From Vicingaceae bacterium (GTDB lineage Bacteria > Bacteroidota > Bacteroidia > Flavobacteriales_E > Vicingaceae), in the NCBI GenBank assembly GCA_028336925.1, contig JAOKVV010000006.1:1-64000 (forward strand): a stretch of DNA of 64,000 nucleotides, written 5' to 3'. Of this stretch, positions 54,012 through 63,373 are shown in pieces. Under the pieces are notes generated by a model. It saw only the letters and a list, made by a program, of their open reading frames with translations, was not told where the DNA came from and ran no database searches. The position numbers were made by a program, and so were the translations under genes. Position 1 is the first letter of the stretch; every line of letters begins with the position of its first letter.

Positions 54012-55202
54012 ATGTCCAAAAGCAAAGATATATTTTACCAAAATTTAGCCCAAACCACTCCGTTTGCTTTGGGTTATGAAATTAGTCATGCAGAAGGTTC
54101 TACCATTTATACTACCGATGGAAGGTCCATTTTAGATTTTATTTCTGGTATTGCTGTAAGTAGTTTAGGACATGGGCATCCTGCAATTAAGAAGGCAGTT
54201 GTTGACCAAGTAGAAAAGCACATGCATGTAATGGTTTATGGAGAATTTATTCAAGAAGCTCAATCGCGATTAGGTGAGGAATTGAAACACGTTTTACCTC
54301 CTGAAATTGATAGCTATTACTTTGTTAATTCTGGGACTGAAGCCATAGAGGGTGCATTAAAATTGGCTAAACGTGTAACTGGTCGACAACAAATGATTGC
54401 TTTTGAAAAAGCCTATCACGGCAGTACACATGGGGCATTAAGTGTAAGTGGGAATAAAGTAAAACAGGCTCCCTTCCTGCCCTTGTTGCCAAATGTTGAC
54501 CGCATTCGATTGAATGAAATAGCCGATTTAAATAAAATTACAACAGAAACTGCTTGTGTCATTCTAGAAACCATTCAAGGCGACGCTGGGGTTCGGATTC
54601 CTGATTATGACTATATCAATGCACTTAGAAACCGATGCACCGAAATGGGCGCACTTTTAATTCTGGATGAAATTCAGTGTGGCATTGGCCGAACAGGAAA
54701 ATTTATGGCTTTTGAGCATTTCAACATAATTCCAGACATCGTAACTATGGGTAAAGCACTGGGCGGTGGGATGCCTATTGGTTGTTTTGCGTCAAAGAAG
54801 GAATGGATGTCTGAATTGAGTGAAAATCCTATGTTGGGACACATTACTACTTTTGGCGGGCACCCCGTAGTTTGTGCAGCTGCAGCTGCAGCCCTTAAAG
54901 TTATTCGTGAAGAAAATTTACTTCCTACAGTTCAAACAAAAGCAGATAAAATCGCCTCTTTATTAGTTCACCCATTTATAAAAGAAGTTAGGTATAAAGG
55001 CTTAATGTTCGCCATAGATCTTGACAGTGAAGACCGTGTTCAAAAGGTAGTTGAGGATTGTTTAGCAAATGGTTTACTCACTTTTTGGTTTTTGTCAACC
55101 GCTTACTCTTTCCGTTTAGCACCACCTTTAAACATCACTGATGAAGACTTAGAAAAGGGCTGTGCCATAATTTTAGCTGCAATTGAGCAATCTGCTAATT
55201 AG
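54012..55202 (+). CDS. Class III aminotransferase (ArgD/acetylornithine-like)
   Basis: A 396-residue PLP-dependent omega-aminotransferase. YFVNSGTEAIEGALKLAKR and EKAYHGSTHGALS bind PLP phosphate. LLILDEIQCGIGRTGKFMAFEHF holds the Asp that pairs with the pyridine ring, and VTMGKALGGGMPIGCF holds the Schiff-base Lys (about residue 250). It could act on ornithine, acetylornithine or another amine, and no arginine-biosynthesis gene is nearby. smpB follows 21 bases later. Confidence 0.85.
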   Translation: MSKSKDIFYQNLAQTTPFALGYEISHAEGSTIYTTDGRSILDFISGIAVSSLGHGHPAIKKAVVDQVEKHMHVMVYGEFIQEAQSRLGEELKHVLPPEIDSYYFVNSGTEAIEGALKLAKRVTGRQQMIAFEKAYHGSTHGALSVSGNKVKQAPFLPLLPNVDRIRLNEIADLNKITTETACVILETIQGDAGVRIPDYDYINALRNRCTEMGALLILDEIQCGIGRTGKFMAFEHFNIIPDIVTMGKALGGGMPIGCFASKKEWMSELSENPMLGHITTFGGHPVVCAAAAAALKVIREENLLPTVQTKADKIASLLVHPFIKEVRYKGLMFAIDLDSEDRVQKVVEDCLANGLLTFWFLSTAYSFRLAPPLNITDEDLEKGCAIILAAIEQSAN

Positions 55203-55223
55203 AATAATTAATTTCGCAAGTAT

Positions 55224-55688
55224 ATGGCTAAGGAGAAAAAAGAAACCAACATAACAATAAAAAATAAAAAAGCATCATTCGAATACGAATTCATAGATAC
55301 TTACGAAGCCGGCATGCAATTAATGGGGACAGAGATTAAATCAATTCGTGACTCAAAAGCCAGTATTAAAGAAGGCTATTGTGTATTTAAAAAAGGAGAG
55401 CTGTTTGTTAAGAATATTCATATCTCAGAATATAAGGAAGGTAGCTACAACAACCATGAGCCTAAACGAGATCGCAAATTACTCTTGCATAAAAGAGAAC
55501 TAGAGAAACTCTCAAAAAAGAAAAATGATGTTGGACTAACAATCATACCTGTTCGTTTGTACATCAATTCTAAAGGCCTAGCCAAAATGATGATCGCGTT
55601 AGCGAAAGGTAAAAAAATGCACGATAAGCGTGAAAGCTTAAAAGCTAAAGATGATAAACGCGCCATGGACAGGGCAATGAAGGTCTAA
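55224..55688 (+). CDS. smpB: SsrA-binding protein
   Basis: A 154-residue protein needed for trans-translation, binding tmRNA to rescue stalled ribosomes. [19 protein letters not shown] opens the OB-fold, [19 protein letters not shown] follows, and the basic C-terminal tail [26 protein letters not shown] is standard. A TAATTTCG motif sits just before the ATG. No tmRNA gene was found in the window. Confidence 0.95.
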   Translation: MAKEKKETNITIKNKKASFEYEFIDTYEAGMQLMGTEIKSIRDSKASIKEGYCVFKKGELFVKNIHISEYKEGSYNNHEPKRDRKLLLHKRELEKLSKKKNDVGLTIIPVRLYINSKGLAKMMIALAKGKKMHDKRESLKAKDDKRAMDRAMKV

Positions 55689-55708
55689 TTAAATCAATTG
55701 ATTATCAA

Positions 55709-58700
55709 TTACTCAAAAACCTCTACCTCTACTAAATCTTTAATGTAAATTAAACTACCTGTTACTTTTTGGGTTTCTACTTGCTGCAGTAATTGAACAT
55801 AATTTGACAGCTGCTCTTTATGCTTTTCAGAAAACTTACCAGTTTTGAAATCAATCACCTTTACTGAGTTGTTTAAATAAACAACTCTATCAGGGCGAAA
55901 TGTTTTGCCGTCGGTGGTTAATAAATCACACTCTGTTTTCACTTTTAACCCTTTTAAAAAATATGGTGCAAATGTTTTGTGGTCTAAAAGCTGAAGTATC
56001 TCTGCCTCATAAACTAACCGTTGATTTGAAGTAATGCTCCCTTGCTTCAATAGTCTATTTAAAACGTGTTCAACATCGTTCGGAGTTTTAATCAAAGAAA
56101 GGATTAGGTGAACCGTATTACCATTTTGTCGTGCATCTTCACCAAAATTTACATCCCAATAATCAGGAGCTTGATAGCTAAGTGTTAACTTTTCGTTCCA
56201 GTCTGTTGAAATAAAAGTGTCTAATCTTTTCACCTCTTTGTCAGGTATCACATTAGACGCCTTTACTGTTGCCTCCTCTCCTGCCAGTACATAAGTACTT
56301 TCTGAACTATCCCAATCCTTCTTAACCATTAAAAAATTGGAAACTAAAGAAGGAATACTAGTATTCTCAGGATTTTTAGGAGGTTTATTGCTGATTACAT
56401 ATAACCGATCTTTTGGTCGAGTAAAAGCAACATAAAGGGTATTGAAAAAATCAATAGTAGCATTCCTTTTTTCAGCCTCAAAAATTGAATCAAAAGCGCT
56501 TTTTTTCAGCTTCTTACTAACTGAAACAAAATTTAATTGATCTATCGGTAATTCCTCCGTGTTATTTTCTACCCATTTACCACCTGATACTTTTACACGA
56601 TCAGCTGCGTATGGCATAATAACTACAGGAAACTCTAAGCCTTTAGACTTATGAATAGTTAGTATATTAAGCGCATTCAGTCCTTCAGGTAGCTCTATCG
56701 ATTTCTTCTCCTTGCGTTCTGTCCACCAATTTAAAAAGCCTAGAATATCATTGTTATTACTTAACGAATAATCAAACACTTCATCTAAGAAAAACTGAAC
56801 ATAGGGATTGGCCAAATTCAACAATCCAAAATTCCGAAATGCATTTTCAACAATTTCAAACAATGGACGCTGTGTAATATCTTCTTTATTTAAATCTTCA
56901 AAATCCCCGCCGACTTTTTGCCAAAAAGATAAAATCGATTTCTCTTCCAGTAACCGCTTATAAATGTCATCTAATGCTTCCTCTTTGAAATACTGATAGT
57001 TGAACAATGCATCAACAATACTCTTTTTATAAATTTGCTCTTTAGGATAGATTAGCGAAAATAAAACATTCTCGATTAATTGAACCGCAGGAGAATTAGA
57101 AATCATAACTGATTCTGCCGAAGATATAGGGTACCCCTTATCAATTAGAATCTTGGCAACCTGATTCGCTTTGGTATTACCACGAAACAACAAGGCGATA
57201 TCTTTATATTGATACCCATCTGATATACATCGCTCTATTCGATCAATTATCACCTCTATTTGCTCCGAATCTTCCACCGTTTCCTCATCGTCTTCTTCTC
57301 CAAAACTTGCCTTAGCTTTAGCTGCACAGAAGTGAATTTCGGCGTAGCCACCTTTACCGTTTTTAGGCGTTTGGCCGTGTCCCTTATATAACTTTTCCAA
57401 TTCCGGAGAGTGTGCAACACAAAAATCAAAAAATTCGGTATTGAAATTTACTATCTCTTCTTTTGTTCTGAAATTATCATTTAAATCAGCAGTGACTGTA
57501 TCTTCAGTAAATAAAGCTTGACTACTTGCAACAGTAGGATTTTGATCTGCTTTATAAATGTCAGGTAATTCAACAAACTGTTCTACCTCCCCACCTCTAA
57601 ACCTATAAATAGCTTGCTTTGCATCTCCAACAAGCATATTATAATACCCTTGACTCAGAGAGTTACTAAACAAAGGAATTAAATTATGAAACTGCATCAC
57701 AGAAGTATCCTGAAACTCATCAATTAAATAATGGTGATACTTTTCCCCAATTCTTTCATAAATAAATGGGGCGGGTTCTTTGGCGATTACATTAGAAATT
57801 CGCTTATTAAATTCTGATATATGTACCTTATTTTCAGTTGTTCTTAAATCATCAATAATCTTATCCAGTTCATTGATAAGCGCTACTGAGTATAAATTAT
57901 CTAAAATAATATTATTCTCTAAAAACAGGGGATACAAATTAGTTAGTTGATCATTCGCTTGATTATATAAATCCTTTAATTGGTCCTTAATACTATCTAT
58001 AGCAGCATATTGTTCGCTACCACTTTTTACCTTACCCGCAAACCATTGATCATTTTTAATCGTATTTGATACATAGGAGTTTGGCGTCAAATTCTCCTTT
58101 TGGCCTTCTTTCAATTTTTTAAAGAATCCGGGAATTCCGCTTGCTCCATTTGAAAAACTAGCAGGAAGTGCACCACTTTTTTCAATTAGCTCATGGGCTT
58201 CTTGCCCAATACCTATCATTTCCTTTAAAAACTGCTCATTAAATGATTTCAATCGATCAATTTTTGATTGAAAATCCTTGAAGCCAAACTGTTTTAAGCG
58301 TTTGATATAAACAGCTCCATCTTCTTTTAGTAACTCTAAAGCAATCGATTGTATATCTGATTCCAGATGGTATTTATCTCCGTTATCAACTTTTGATTGA
58401 GCAAACTGTATTAAAAAGTTAGTCAATTCATCGTCCACTCCTACCTTAGCAAGTAATAATTCAATTGCTTTATCAATAATTATTTTATTGTCTAACTCAA
58501 CTTCAAAATTAACTGGCAAATTTAAGTCTCGTGCAAAGGTTCTAATAATTCGGTGTGTAAATCGATCAATAGTTCCTATTCCTAAATCTGCATAATTATG
58601 TAAAATGGCTCGAAGTACATGATGTGATTTTTGTTGTAATTCGGATTCTGAAATTGAAAGTTCCTCTAGTAATAAAGTCTTTAAAATATTAGATTTGGAT

Positions 58701-58903
58701 CCTACTAACTCCGGAGTTGCTAAAAGTGCCAATGCCTCCAAAACACGCCCTTTCATTTCATTTGCTGCTTTATTCGTAAAGGTAGTCGCCAGTATTCTTC
58801 TAAAAGCTACATCAGAATTAGCTTGTAAAGCTAGTTTTAAATATTCTTTAACGAGTGTAAACGTTTTACCAGATCCTGCAGAAGATTTATAAATTTTAAA
58901 CAT
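55709..58903 (-). CDS. AddA-like UvrD helicase-nuclease
   Basis: A 1064-residue protein with a UvrD/RecB-type helicase and C-terminal nuclease. Motifs in order: Walker A SSAGSGKTFTLVKEYL (residues 6-21), DEFQDTSVMQF, VGDAKQAIYRFRGG, NFRTKEEIVNFN, and LTIHKSKGLEFPVVIM. The C-terminal nuclease has FRPDRVVYLNNSVKVIDFKTG with the PD-(D/E)XK residues. The likely partner is the AddB-like protein at 840-3635. The start overlaps the miaA stop by 8 bases, so they are translationally coupled. Role: double-strand-break processing and recombination. Confidence 0.88.
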   Translation of the reverse strand: MFKIYKSSAGSGKTFTLVKEYLKLALQANSDVAFRRILATTFTNKAANEMKGRVLEALALLATPELVGSKSNILKTLLLEELSISESELQQKSHHVLRAILHNYADLGIGTIDRFTHRIIRTFARDLNLPVNFEVELDNKIIIDKAIELLLAKVGVDDELTNFLIQFAQSKVDNGDKYHLESDIQSIALELLKEDGAVYIKRLKQFGFKDFQSKIDRLKSFNEQFLKEMIGIGQEAHELIEKSGALPASFSNGASGIPGFFKKLKEGQKENLTPNSYVSNTIKNDQWFAGKVKSGSEQYAAIDSIKDQLKDLYNQANDQLTNLYPLFLENNIILDNLYSVALINELDKIIDDLRTTENKVHISEFNKRISNVIAKEPAPFIYERIGEKYHHYLIDEFQDTSVMQFHNLIPLFSNSLSQGYYNMLVGDAKQAIYRFRGGEVEQFVELPDIYKADQNPTVASSQALFTEDTVTADLNDNFRTKEEIVNFNTEFFDFCVAHSPELEKLYKGHGQTPKNGKGGYAEIHFCAAKAKASFGEEDDEETVEDSEQIEVIIDRIERCISDGYQYKDIALLFRGNTKANQVAKILIDKGYPISSAESVMISNSPAVQLIENVLFSLIYPKEQIYKKSIVDALFNYQYFKEEALDDIYKRLLEEKSILSFWQKVGGDFEDLNKEDITQRPLFEIVENAFRNFGLLNLANPYVQFFLDEVFDYSLSNNNDILGFLNWWTERKEKKSIELPEGLNALNILTIHKSKGLEFPVVIMPYAADRVKVSGGKWVENNTEELPIDQLNFVSVSKKLKKSAFDSIFEAEKRNATIDFFNTLYVAFTRPKDRLYVISNKPPKNPENTSIPSLVSNFLMVKKDWDSSESTYVLAGEEATVKASNVIPDKEVKRLDTFISTDWNEKLTLSYQAPDYWDVNFGEDARQNGNTVHLILSLIKTPNDVEHVLNRLLKQGSITSNQRLVYEAEILQLLDHKTFAPYFLKGLKVKTECDLLTTDGKTFRPDRVVYLNNSVKVIDFKTGKFSEKHKEQLSNYVQLLQQVETQKVTGSLIYIKDLVEVEVFE

Positions 58904-59816
58904 TCAATTTTGATTTAATTATATTCATAACATTCACAATCTGAGAATCAAGTGTGTCATTCGCATCAACCCAATGAATTATTGTTCCTTTCTTCTCCAT
59001 TCTCCTATACCAAGTCATCTGACGTTTAGCATAATTACAAATAGCTTTATAAAGTTCTGCAAAAAGCTCATCCTTATCTATTTTAGCAGTTAAGTATTGA
59101 CTAACATATCGGTATTCTAAACCATAATAATTTAGTTGTTCATGGGTAACTCCTTTTTTTATCAATTCTTCAACTTCTTCGATCAACCCCTCATTTATTC
59201 GATTCTTTAAACGAAGGTGAATGTTTTCTTTTATCTTTTCTCTAGAAGTAGATAATCCAATTATCAATACAGGAAAATTAGGCATTGCTTCGGGAGGTTG
59301 TTCGTTTTCAAAAGTTGCAATTTCTATCGCTCTAATTAATCGATCTTGATCTAAAATATCTGAAGAATTATGGAGTGGCTTTAACGCCGACAAGTAGTCA
59401 ACCAACTGATCATTTGATTTATTTACAATTCCTCGTCGCAGTGCCTCATTTCTCGGAACCGGTAAAATTTTATCTTTTTGGAGTGCTGCACTTAAATACA
59501 TACCCGTTCCGCCACATAAAATAGTTGGTTTTCCTTTTTTACTAATCAACTCAAATGCATCCAGAAAGTCTTTCTGAAATTCAAAAACACTGTAGGCCTC
59601 GCCTGCCTCTTTTATATCAATTAGATGATAAGGCACGCTTAAGCCGTCCAATTTAAAATCTGCCAAATCTTTTCCAGTGCCTATATCCATGCCTTTATAA
59701 ACTTGACGGCTATCAGCTGAAACTAATTCTCCATTTAGATGTTTACATAAAGAGACTGCTAACCTAGTTTTTCCTATTGCAGTAGGCCCTAAAACGACAA
59801 TTAATGGTTGGTTCAT
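58896..59816 (-). CDS. miaA: tRNA dimethylallyltransferase
   Basis: Modifies adenosine 37 of tRNAs reading U-initial codons with a dimethylallyl group. The P-loop GPTAIGKTRLAVSLC, SADSRQVYKGMDIGTGK and LDQDRLIRAIEI motifs identify MiaA, as does the C-terminal YGLEYRY and AICNYAKRQMTWYRRM. The length of 306 residues is normal. It overlaps the downstream AddA-like gene by 8 bases and is divergent from the copper-locus peptide gene. Confidence 0.95.
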   Translation of the reverse strand: MNQPLIVVLGPTAIGKTRLAVSLCKHLNGELVSADSRQVYKGMDIGTGKDLADFKLDGLSVPYHLIDIKEAGEAYSVFEFQKDFLDAFELISKKGKPTILCGGTGMYLSAALQKDKILPVPRNEALRRGIVNKSNDQLVDYLSALKPLHNSSDILDQDRLIRAIEIATFENEQPPEAMPNFPVLIIGLSTSREKIKENIHLRLKNRINEGLIEEVEELIKKGVTHEQLNYYGLEYRYVSQYLTAKIDKDELFAELYKAICNYAKRQMTWYRRMEKKGTIIHWVDANDTLDSQIVNVMNIIKSKLNV

Positions 59817-59862
59817 TGTGATAAAAGTAACAAATGTCGCAAAAGCTTTAATAATTATGTAC

Positions 59863-59870
59863 TAACTTTG
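59863..59870 (+). promoter_or_regulatory. -7 box of the copper-locus first gene
   Basis: TAACTTTG matches TAnnTTTG and ends 4 bases before the ATG at 59875. It suggests a nearly leaderless transcript, and no clear -33 box was found. If real, it drives the peptide/barrel/MbnP/MbnH genes. Confidence 0.45.
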
Positions 59871-59874
59871 ATTC

Positions 59875-60261
59875 ATGTTAAAAGTACACCAAATATTATC
59901 TATAGTTATAATATTACCGCTGTTTTTAGTGGGTACTTTTCATTATTCCTTTGTCTCTATAAATTTCCAGTTAAATAGAGAATACATCACTCAACAGTTT
60001 TGTATAAATAAAGACAAACCTGAATTAGCTTGCGGCGGTCAGTGCCATTTTATGAAACAAATGTCTGACTTAAAAGAGGCAGACGAAGAACGCACCGGTG
60101 ATCAAGAAACAAGTCAAGATGAGCGACCAACAAATTTGTTCTTCGCTTCCCCATTAAGCGATTATATCAATACTTCTTCCATAAAATTAAACTATCCGGT
60201 AGTTTCCAATACCATCAATGATGGATTTATTCAATTAGTAAAAGCCCCACCACAAGCATAG
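59875..60261 (+). CDS. Small membrane-anchored Cys-motif protein
   Basis: A 128-residue protein with a hydrophobic N-terminal segment (about residues 7-24) and a conserved-looking motif FCINKDKPELACGGQCHF (Cys43, Cys53, Cys57: C-X9-C-X3-C). The acidic stretch SDLKEADEERTGDQETSQDE follows. Similar short proteins occur upstream of metal-uptake or copper-related genes in Bacteroidota, and the cysteines could bind a metal; this is inference. It is the first gene of a four-gene locus, 14 bases before the beta-barrel gene. Confidence 0.6.
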   Translation: MLKVHQILSIVIILPLFLVGTFHYSFVSINFQLNREYITQQFCINKDKPELACGGQCHFMKQMSDLKEADEERTGDQETSQDERPTNLFFASPLSDYINTSSIKLNYPVVSNTINDGFIQLVKAPPQA

Positions 60262-60275
60262 TAAACTATTCGTGT

Positions 60276-61320
60276 TTGCCAAAATTAGTTTGGCTTATTT
60301 ATTTATCACAAGATTTTACTTTTATATTAGTTAAGAAACAGCTTAGGTTGTGGCTCTTAGGAATATTGAGTGCATTAAGCATCAACTCCTACGCCTGCGA
60401 TTTATGCAACATCTATGTAGGAATTAGACCAGATGATTATCAAAGCTCCTTTGGAATAGTTCATCGTTTTAGATCATTTGATTCTGATTTTTTGGCCACG
60501 ATTCCAGGGGCTAGTCAAGAGAAACACGGTGAAGAATTTGCCCTTGAAGATTATAGTCTACAAGAAGAATTTAACAGCTATGATTTTTGGTTTAGGTATT
60601 TTTTGACACCTCGTTTACAACTTAATGCGTCTATTTCGTTTTCAGATAACTACATGGGTAGAAATGACAGTATGACGCAATCGATAGCAGGCCAAGGAGA
60701 TTTGATTCTAATGGCTAAATATCAGATATACAACAGTAAATTGTGCGAAGATACAAGTGAATGGACTAAACGGTTAACTGCAGGAGGAGGTATTAAATTG
60801 CCGACAGGTACTTACAATAAAAACCTATATGTATTACCCAATTAAATCAAATACAAAAGGTGTTTATTACAGTGATCCTGAGAACCATCTTGACCCTCAC
60901 ATGCAGGCAGGAACAGGTAGTGTTGATTTTATCTTATTTCTAGAAGGTGTTCTGATGAGAAATTATTTTGGAGTAAGCACAAATTTGAATTATAAAATAA
61001 ACTCCAGAAATAAAAATAATTTCAAGTTTGCCAACCGTTTCAATTTAAATCCGTCTATCTTCTTTATAAAAGATTTGAATAAGGTGAAAATAATGCCAAC
61101 TATAGGTGCTGCCTATGAAAGTAGCAACAGAGATCAATGGAATGGTGATTTTTACAGACACTCAGGAGGTGAAACACTATTTGGTAATGCAAGCTTAACC
61201 GCTTTTTATGATAAAATTTCGATTGGTATGACCTACTTCAATCCAATATATCAAAACTTAAATGACAATCAAATTCAGAACAAGATGCGATTGTTAACAG
61301 AATTAAATTATTATTTTTAA
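60276..61320 (+). pseudogene. Outer-membrane beta-barrel protein with frameshift
   Basis: Two overlapping ORFs (60276-60845 and 60829-61320) together encode one 347-residue beta-barrel protein. The first part has a signal segment ending SINSYACDLCNIYVG and strands such as GQGDLILMAKYQIY, breaking after LPTGTYNKNLYV; the second continues with DPHMQAGTGSVDFILFLEG and ends in an aromatic residue (NYYF). The break lies at a run of five A at 60819-60823. Losing one A joins the frames and restores continuous barrel strands. The start, nominally TTG at 60276, is uncertain since no ATG precedes the signal segment. It may be a phase-variable gene, a recent pseudogene, or a sequencing error. Confidence 0.7.
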
Positions 61321-61342
61321 CATACTTAATACAATCTATATT

Positions 61343-62143
61343 ATGAAAACATTTTTTAAAACCATGTTCATAACTGCTACAATAGGTTTAGCAGTATCAT
61401 TAAATGCATGCGACACAGATGATGACGATGACATCACAACTCCAGTATTTCCGAGTCAAAGTGTTGGAATTAACTTTATGCACCTTTCAGGGGCGGACAC
61501 TATTGAACTAAACACTTCAAACAGACCTTACACCAATGCATTAGGTCAACAATATAATGTAACCAAATTACGCTACCTTATTTCTAATGTTACGCTACAT
61601 CAAGTAAATGGTGTAAATATTGAATTAGATGAATACTTTTTTGTTGACATTTCAAAACCTGAAACATTTAGTTTTACCGGTTCTAGAATGATTCCACAGG
61701 GAACTTACAGTGGTATATCTTACACCTTTGGCTTTGATGAAAATGATAATACGGATGGCATTTACACAGATTTGAATGTAGCTAACTGGAATTGGCCAAG
61801 CCCGATAGGCGGAGGTTATCATTTTATGCAATTAGAAGGTAGATATATTGATTCTAACTCAGCTGATCAGTTTTTTGCAACGCACATGGGTACCGCAAGA
61901 AAAATTGATTCAACAGGAACTACTTTTGAAGCGAACCACTTTACGGTTATGATACCAAATTCAGGTTTTGTAGTAGGTAACAATAATATTGAACTTGAAT
62001 TTACTATGAATATCAATGAATGGTACACCAACCCTGTTAATTGGGATTTTAATGTTTATGGCGCAGGAATTATGCCGAACTACAACGCTCAAAAATTGTT
62101 AAATACCAACGGTAAAGATATCTTTACTGTAAGAATAAAATAG
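61343..62143 (+). CDS. MbnP-family copper-binding lipoprotein
   Basis: A 266-residue lipoprotein with lipobox SLNAC at residue 23 followed by DTDDDDD, an acidic tail after the Cys typical of surface-exposed Bacteroidota lipoproteins. The body matches the MbnP family: GQQYNVTKLRYLISNV, VDISKPETFSFTG, NWNWPSPIGGGYHFMQLEGRY and MNINEWY. Known MbnP proteins bind Cu(I), with a Trp oxidised to kynurenine by the partner MbnH. A conserved Trp is present in the NWNWP segment, but which Trp is modified cannot be told here. It sits directly upstream of the MbnH-like gene. Confidence 0.78.
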   Translation: MKTFFKTMFITATIGLAVSLNACDTDDDDDITTPVFPSQSVGINFMHLSGADTIELNTSNRPYTNALGQQYNVTKLRYLISNVTLHQVNGVNIELDEYFFVDISKPETFSFTGSRMIPQGTYSGISYTFGFDENDNTDGIYTDLNVANWNWPSPIGGGYHFMQLEGRYIDSNSADQFFATHMGTARKIDSTGTTFEANHFTVMIPNSGFVVGNNNIELEFTMNINEWYTNPVNWDFNVYGAGIMPNYNAQKLLNTNGKDIFTVRIK

Positions 62144-62149
62144 TATGAA

Positions 62150-62178
62150 GTAGGCTATAGAATTGTACTATAGCCTAC
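62150..62178. other. Intercistronic hairpin between mbnP- and mbnH-like genes
   Basis: GTAGGCTATAG (62150-62160) and CTATAGCCTAC (62168-62178) are perfect complements with a 7-base loop. No strong T-run follows. Located between the two copper genes, it could shape differential mRNA stability or partial termination. Confidence 0.5.
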
Positions 62179-62199
62179 TCTATCATTAAATTTAAAACA

Positions 62200-63333
62200 A
62201 TGAGAAAAGATAATTCACTTATAATTGTATTTATTGTTTTTAGTAGCATGCTAACACTCGTAGCTTGTGTTGATGATGATCCTATAAAGCCGGTACATTG
62301 CGAAAACTGTCCAAGTGAAAACTATCCGACTCCATACTCGTTAAAGCTTCCTCCATTATTTGCAAGTCAGACGGCACCACTAAATATTCCTGCGGATAAT
62401 CCGCTTACCGTGGAAGGAATTGCTTTAGGAAAAAAGTTATTTTTTGAAAAACGATTATCTATTAACAATACGATATCTTGCGCAAGTTGCCACCAACCCG
62501 AAAATTCATTTAATGATCGCGGCAAATCATTTAGTTTAGGCGCTATTGGACAGCCGGGTCATATAAATGCAATGCCTTTAGTAAATTTAATTTATGCTGA
62601 TAGGTTTAATTGGGACGGTTCCGCCAAGTCTTTAGAAGAACAAGCGCTTATACCGGTGGCACACCCATTAGAAATGATGGAGAAGTGGGTTGATGTTGCT
62701 ATAAAAATTCAAGCAGACCCAATGTATGTGTTAGATTTTGGTAAAGCTTTCCCGAATGAATCAATTGATTCAACGACTATAACTAAAGCATTGGCTCAAT
62801 TTGAGCGCACATTGGTTTCAGGAAACTCTCCTGCTGATAATTATTTCGGTGCTGAGGTAGGAATCGTTCCTCAAGGAAGGGTTTTAACTGCGGAAGAAAT
62901 CAGGGGTTTCGAGGTGTTTGATGATCCCGACAGAGGTGATTGTGGGCACTGTCATGGTGGTCAATACAATCCTAATTGGACTGATTATACCTTTAGAAAC
63001 AATGGTTTAGATTTAAATCCTGACTCCGGATTAGCAAAAGTTACGAAAAAGCCTTTTGACGTGGGCAAGTTTAAAGTTCCAAGCTTAAGAAATTTGAAAT
63101 ATACGGCTCCTTACATGCACGATGGAAGATTCAACACTTTAGAAGAGGTTGTTCAGTTTTACATGGATGGTGTAGAGCCTAACTCAACTAACATAAGCGT
63201 TGACATGTTTCATAGGACAGGTGCTAATGGGCACACTATAGCTTTAACTCTACAAGAAAAATCAGATTTAGTTGCATTTTTGAAAGCACTCACGGATGAA
63301 GAATTTGTAACCAATCCGAATTTCAGACCTTAA
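62200..63333 (+). CDS. MbnH/MauG-like diheme cytochrome c peroxidase
   Basis: A 377-residue lipoprotein (lipobox LVAC at about residue 23, followed by VDDDP). It carries two c-type heme motifs, CASCHQ (about 95-100) and CGHCHG (about 249-254), and the family segments LFFEKRLSINNTISCASCH, FERTLVSGNSPADNYF, and APYMHDGRFNTLEEVVQFY. This fits the MauG/BCCP superfamily, of which MbnH modifies MbnP. The adjacency to an MbnP homolog supports that role. Classical bacterial cytochrome c peroxidase is the alternative. It is the last gene of the locus. Confidence 0.82.
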   Translation: MRKDNSLIIVFIVFSSMLTLVACVDDDPIKPVHCENCPSENYPTPYSLKLPPLFASQTAPLNIPADNPLTVEGIALGKKLFFEKRLSINNTISCASCHQPENSFNDRGKSFSLGAIGQPGHINAMPLVNLIYADRFNWDGSAKSLEEQALIPVAHPLEMMEKWVDVAIKIQADPMYVLDFGKAFPNESIDSTTITKALAQFERTLVSGNSPADNYFGAEVGIVPQGRVLTAEEIRGFEVFDDPDRGDCGHCHGGQYNPNWTDYTFRNNGLDLNPDSGLAKVTKKPFDVGKFKVPSLRNLKYTAPYMHDGRFNTLEEVVQFYMDGVEPNSTNISVDMFHRTGANGHTIALTLQEKSDLVAFLKALTDEEFVTNPNFRP

Positions 63334-63349
63334 GAAATGGAAAAATCAA

Positions 63350-63373
63350 AGAGGACTATTTGGTTAGTCCTCT
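63350..63373. terminator. Convergent terminator
   Basis: AGAGGACTA (63350-63358) pairs with TAGTCCTCT (63365-63373) around a 6-base loop, overlapping the stop codon of the minus-strand gene. A T-rich stretch follows on the minus strand. It could end both the copper locus and the minus-strand gene. Confidence 0.65.
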
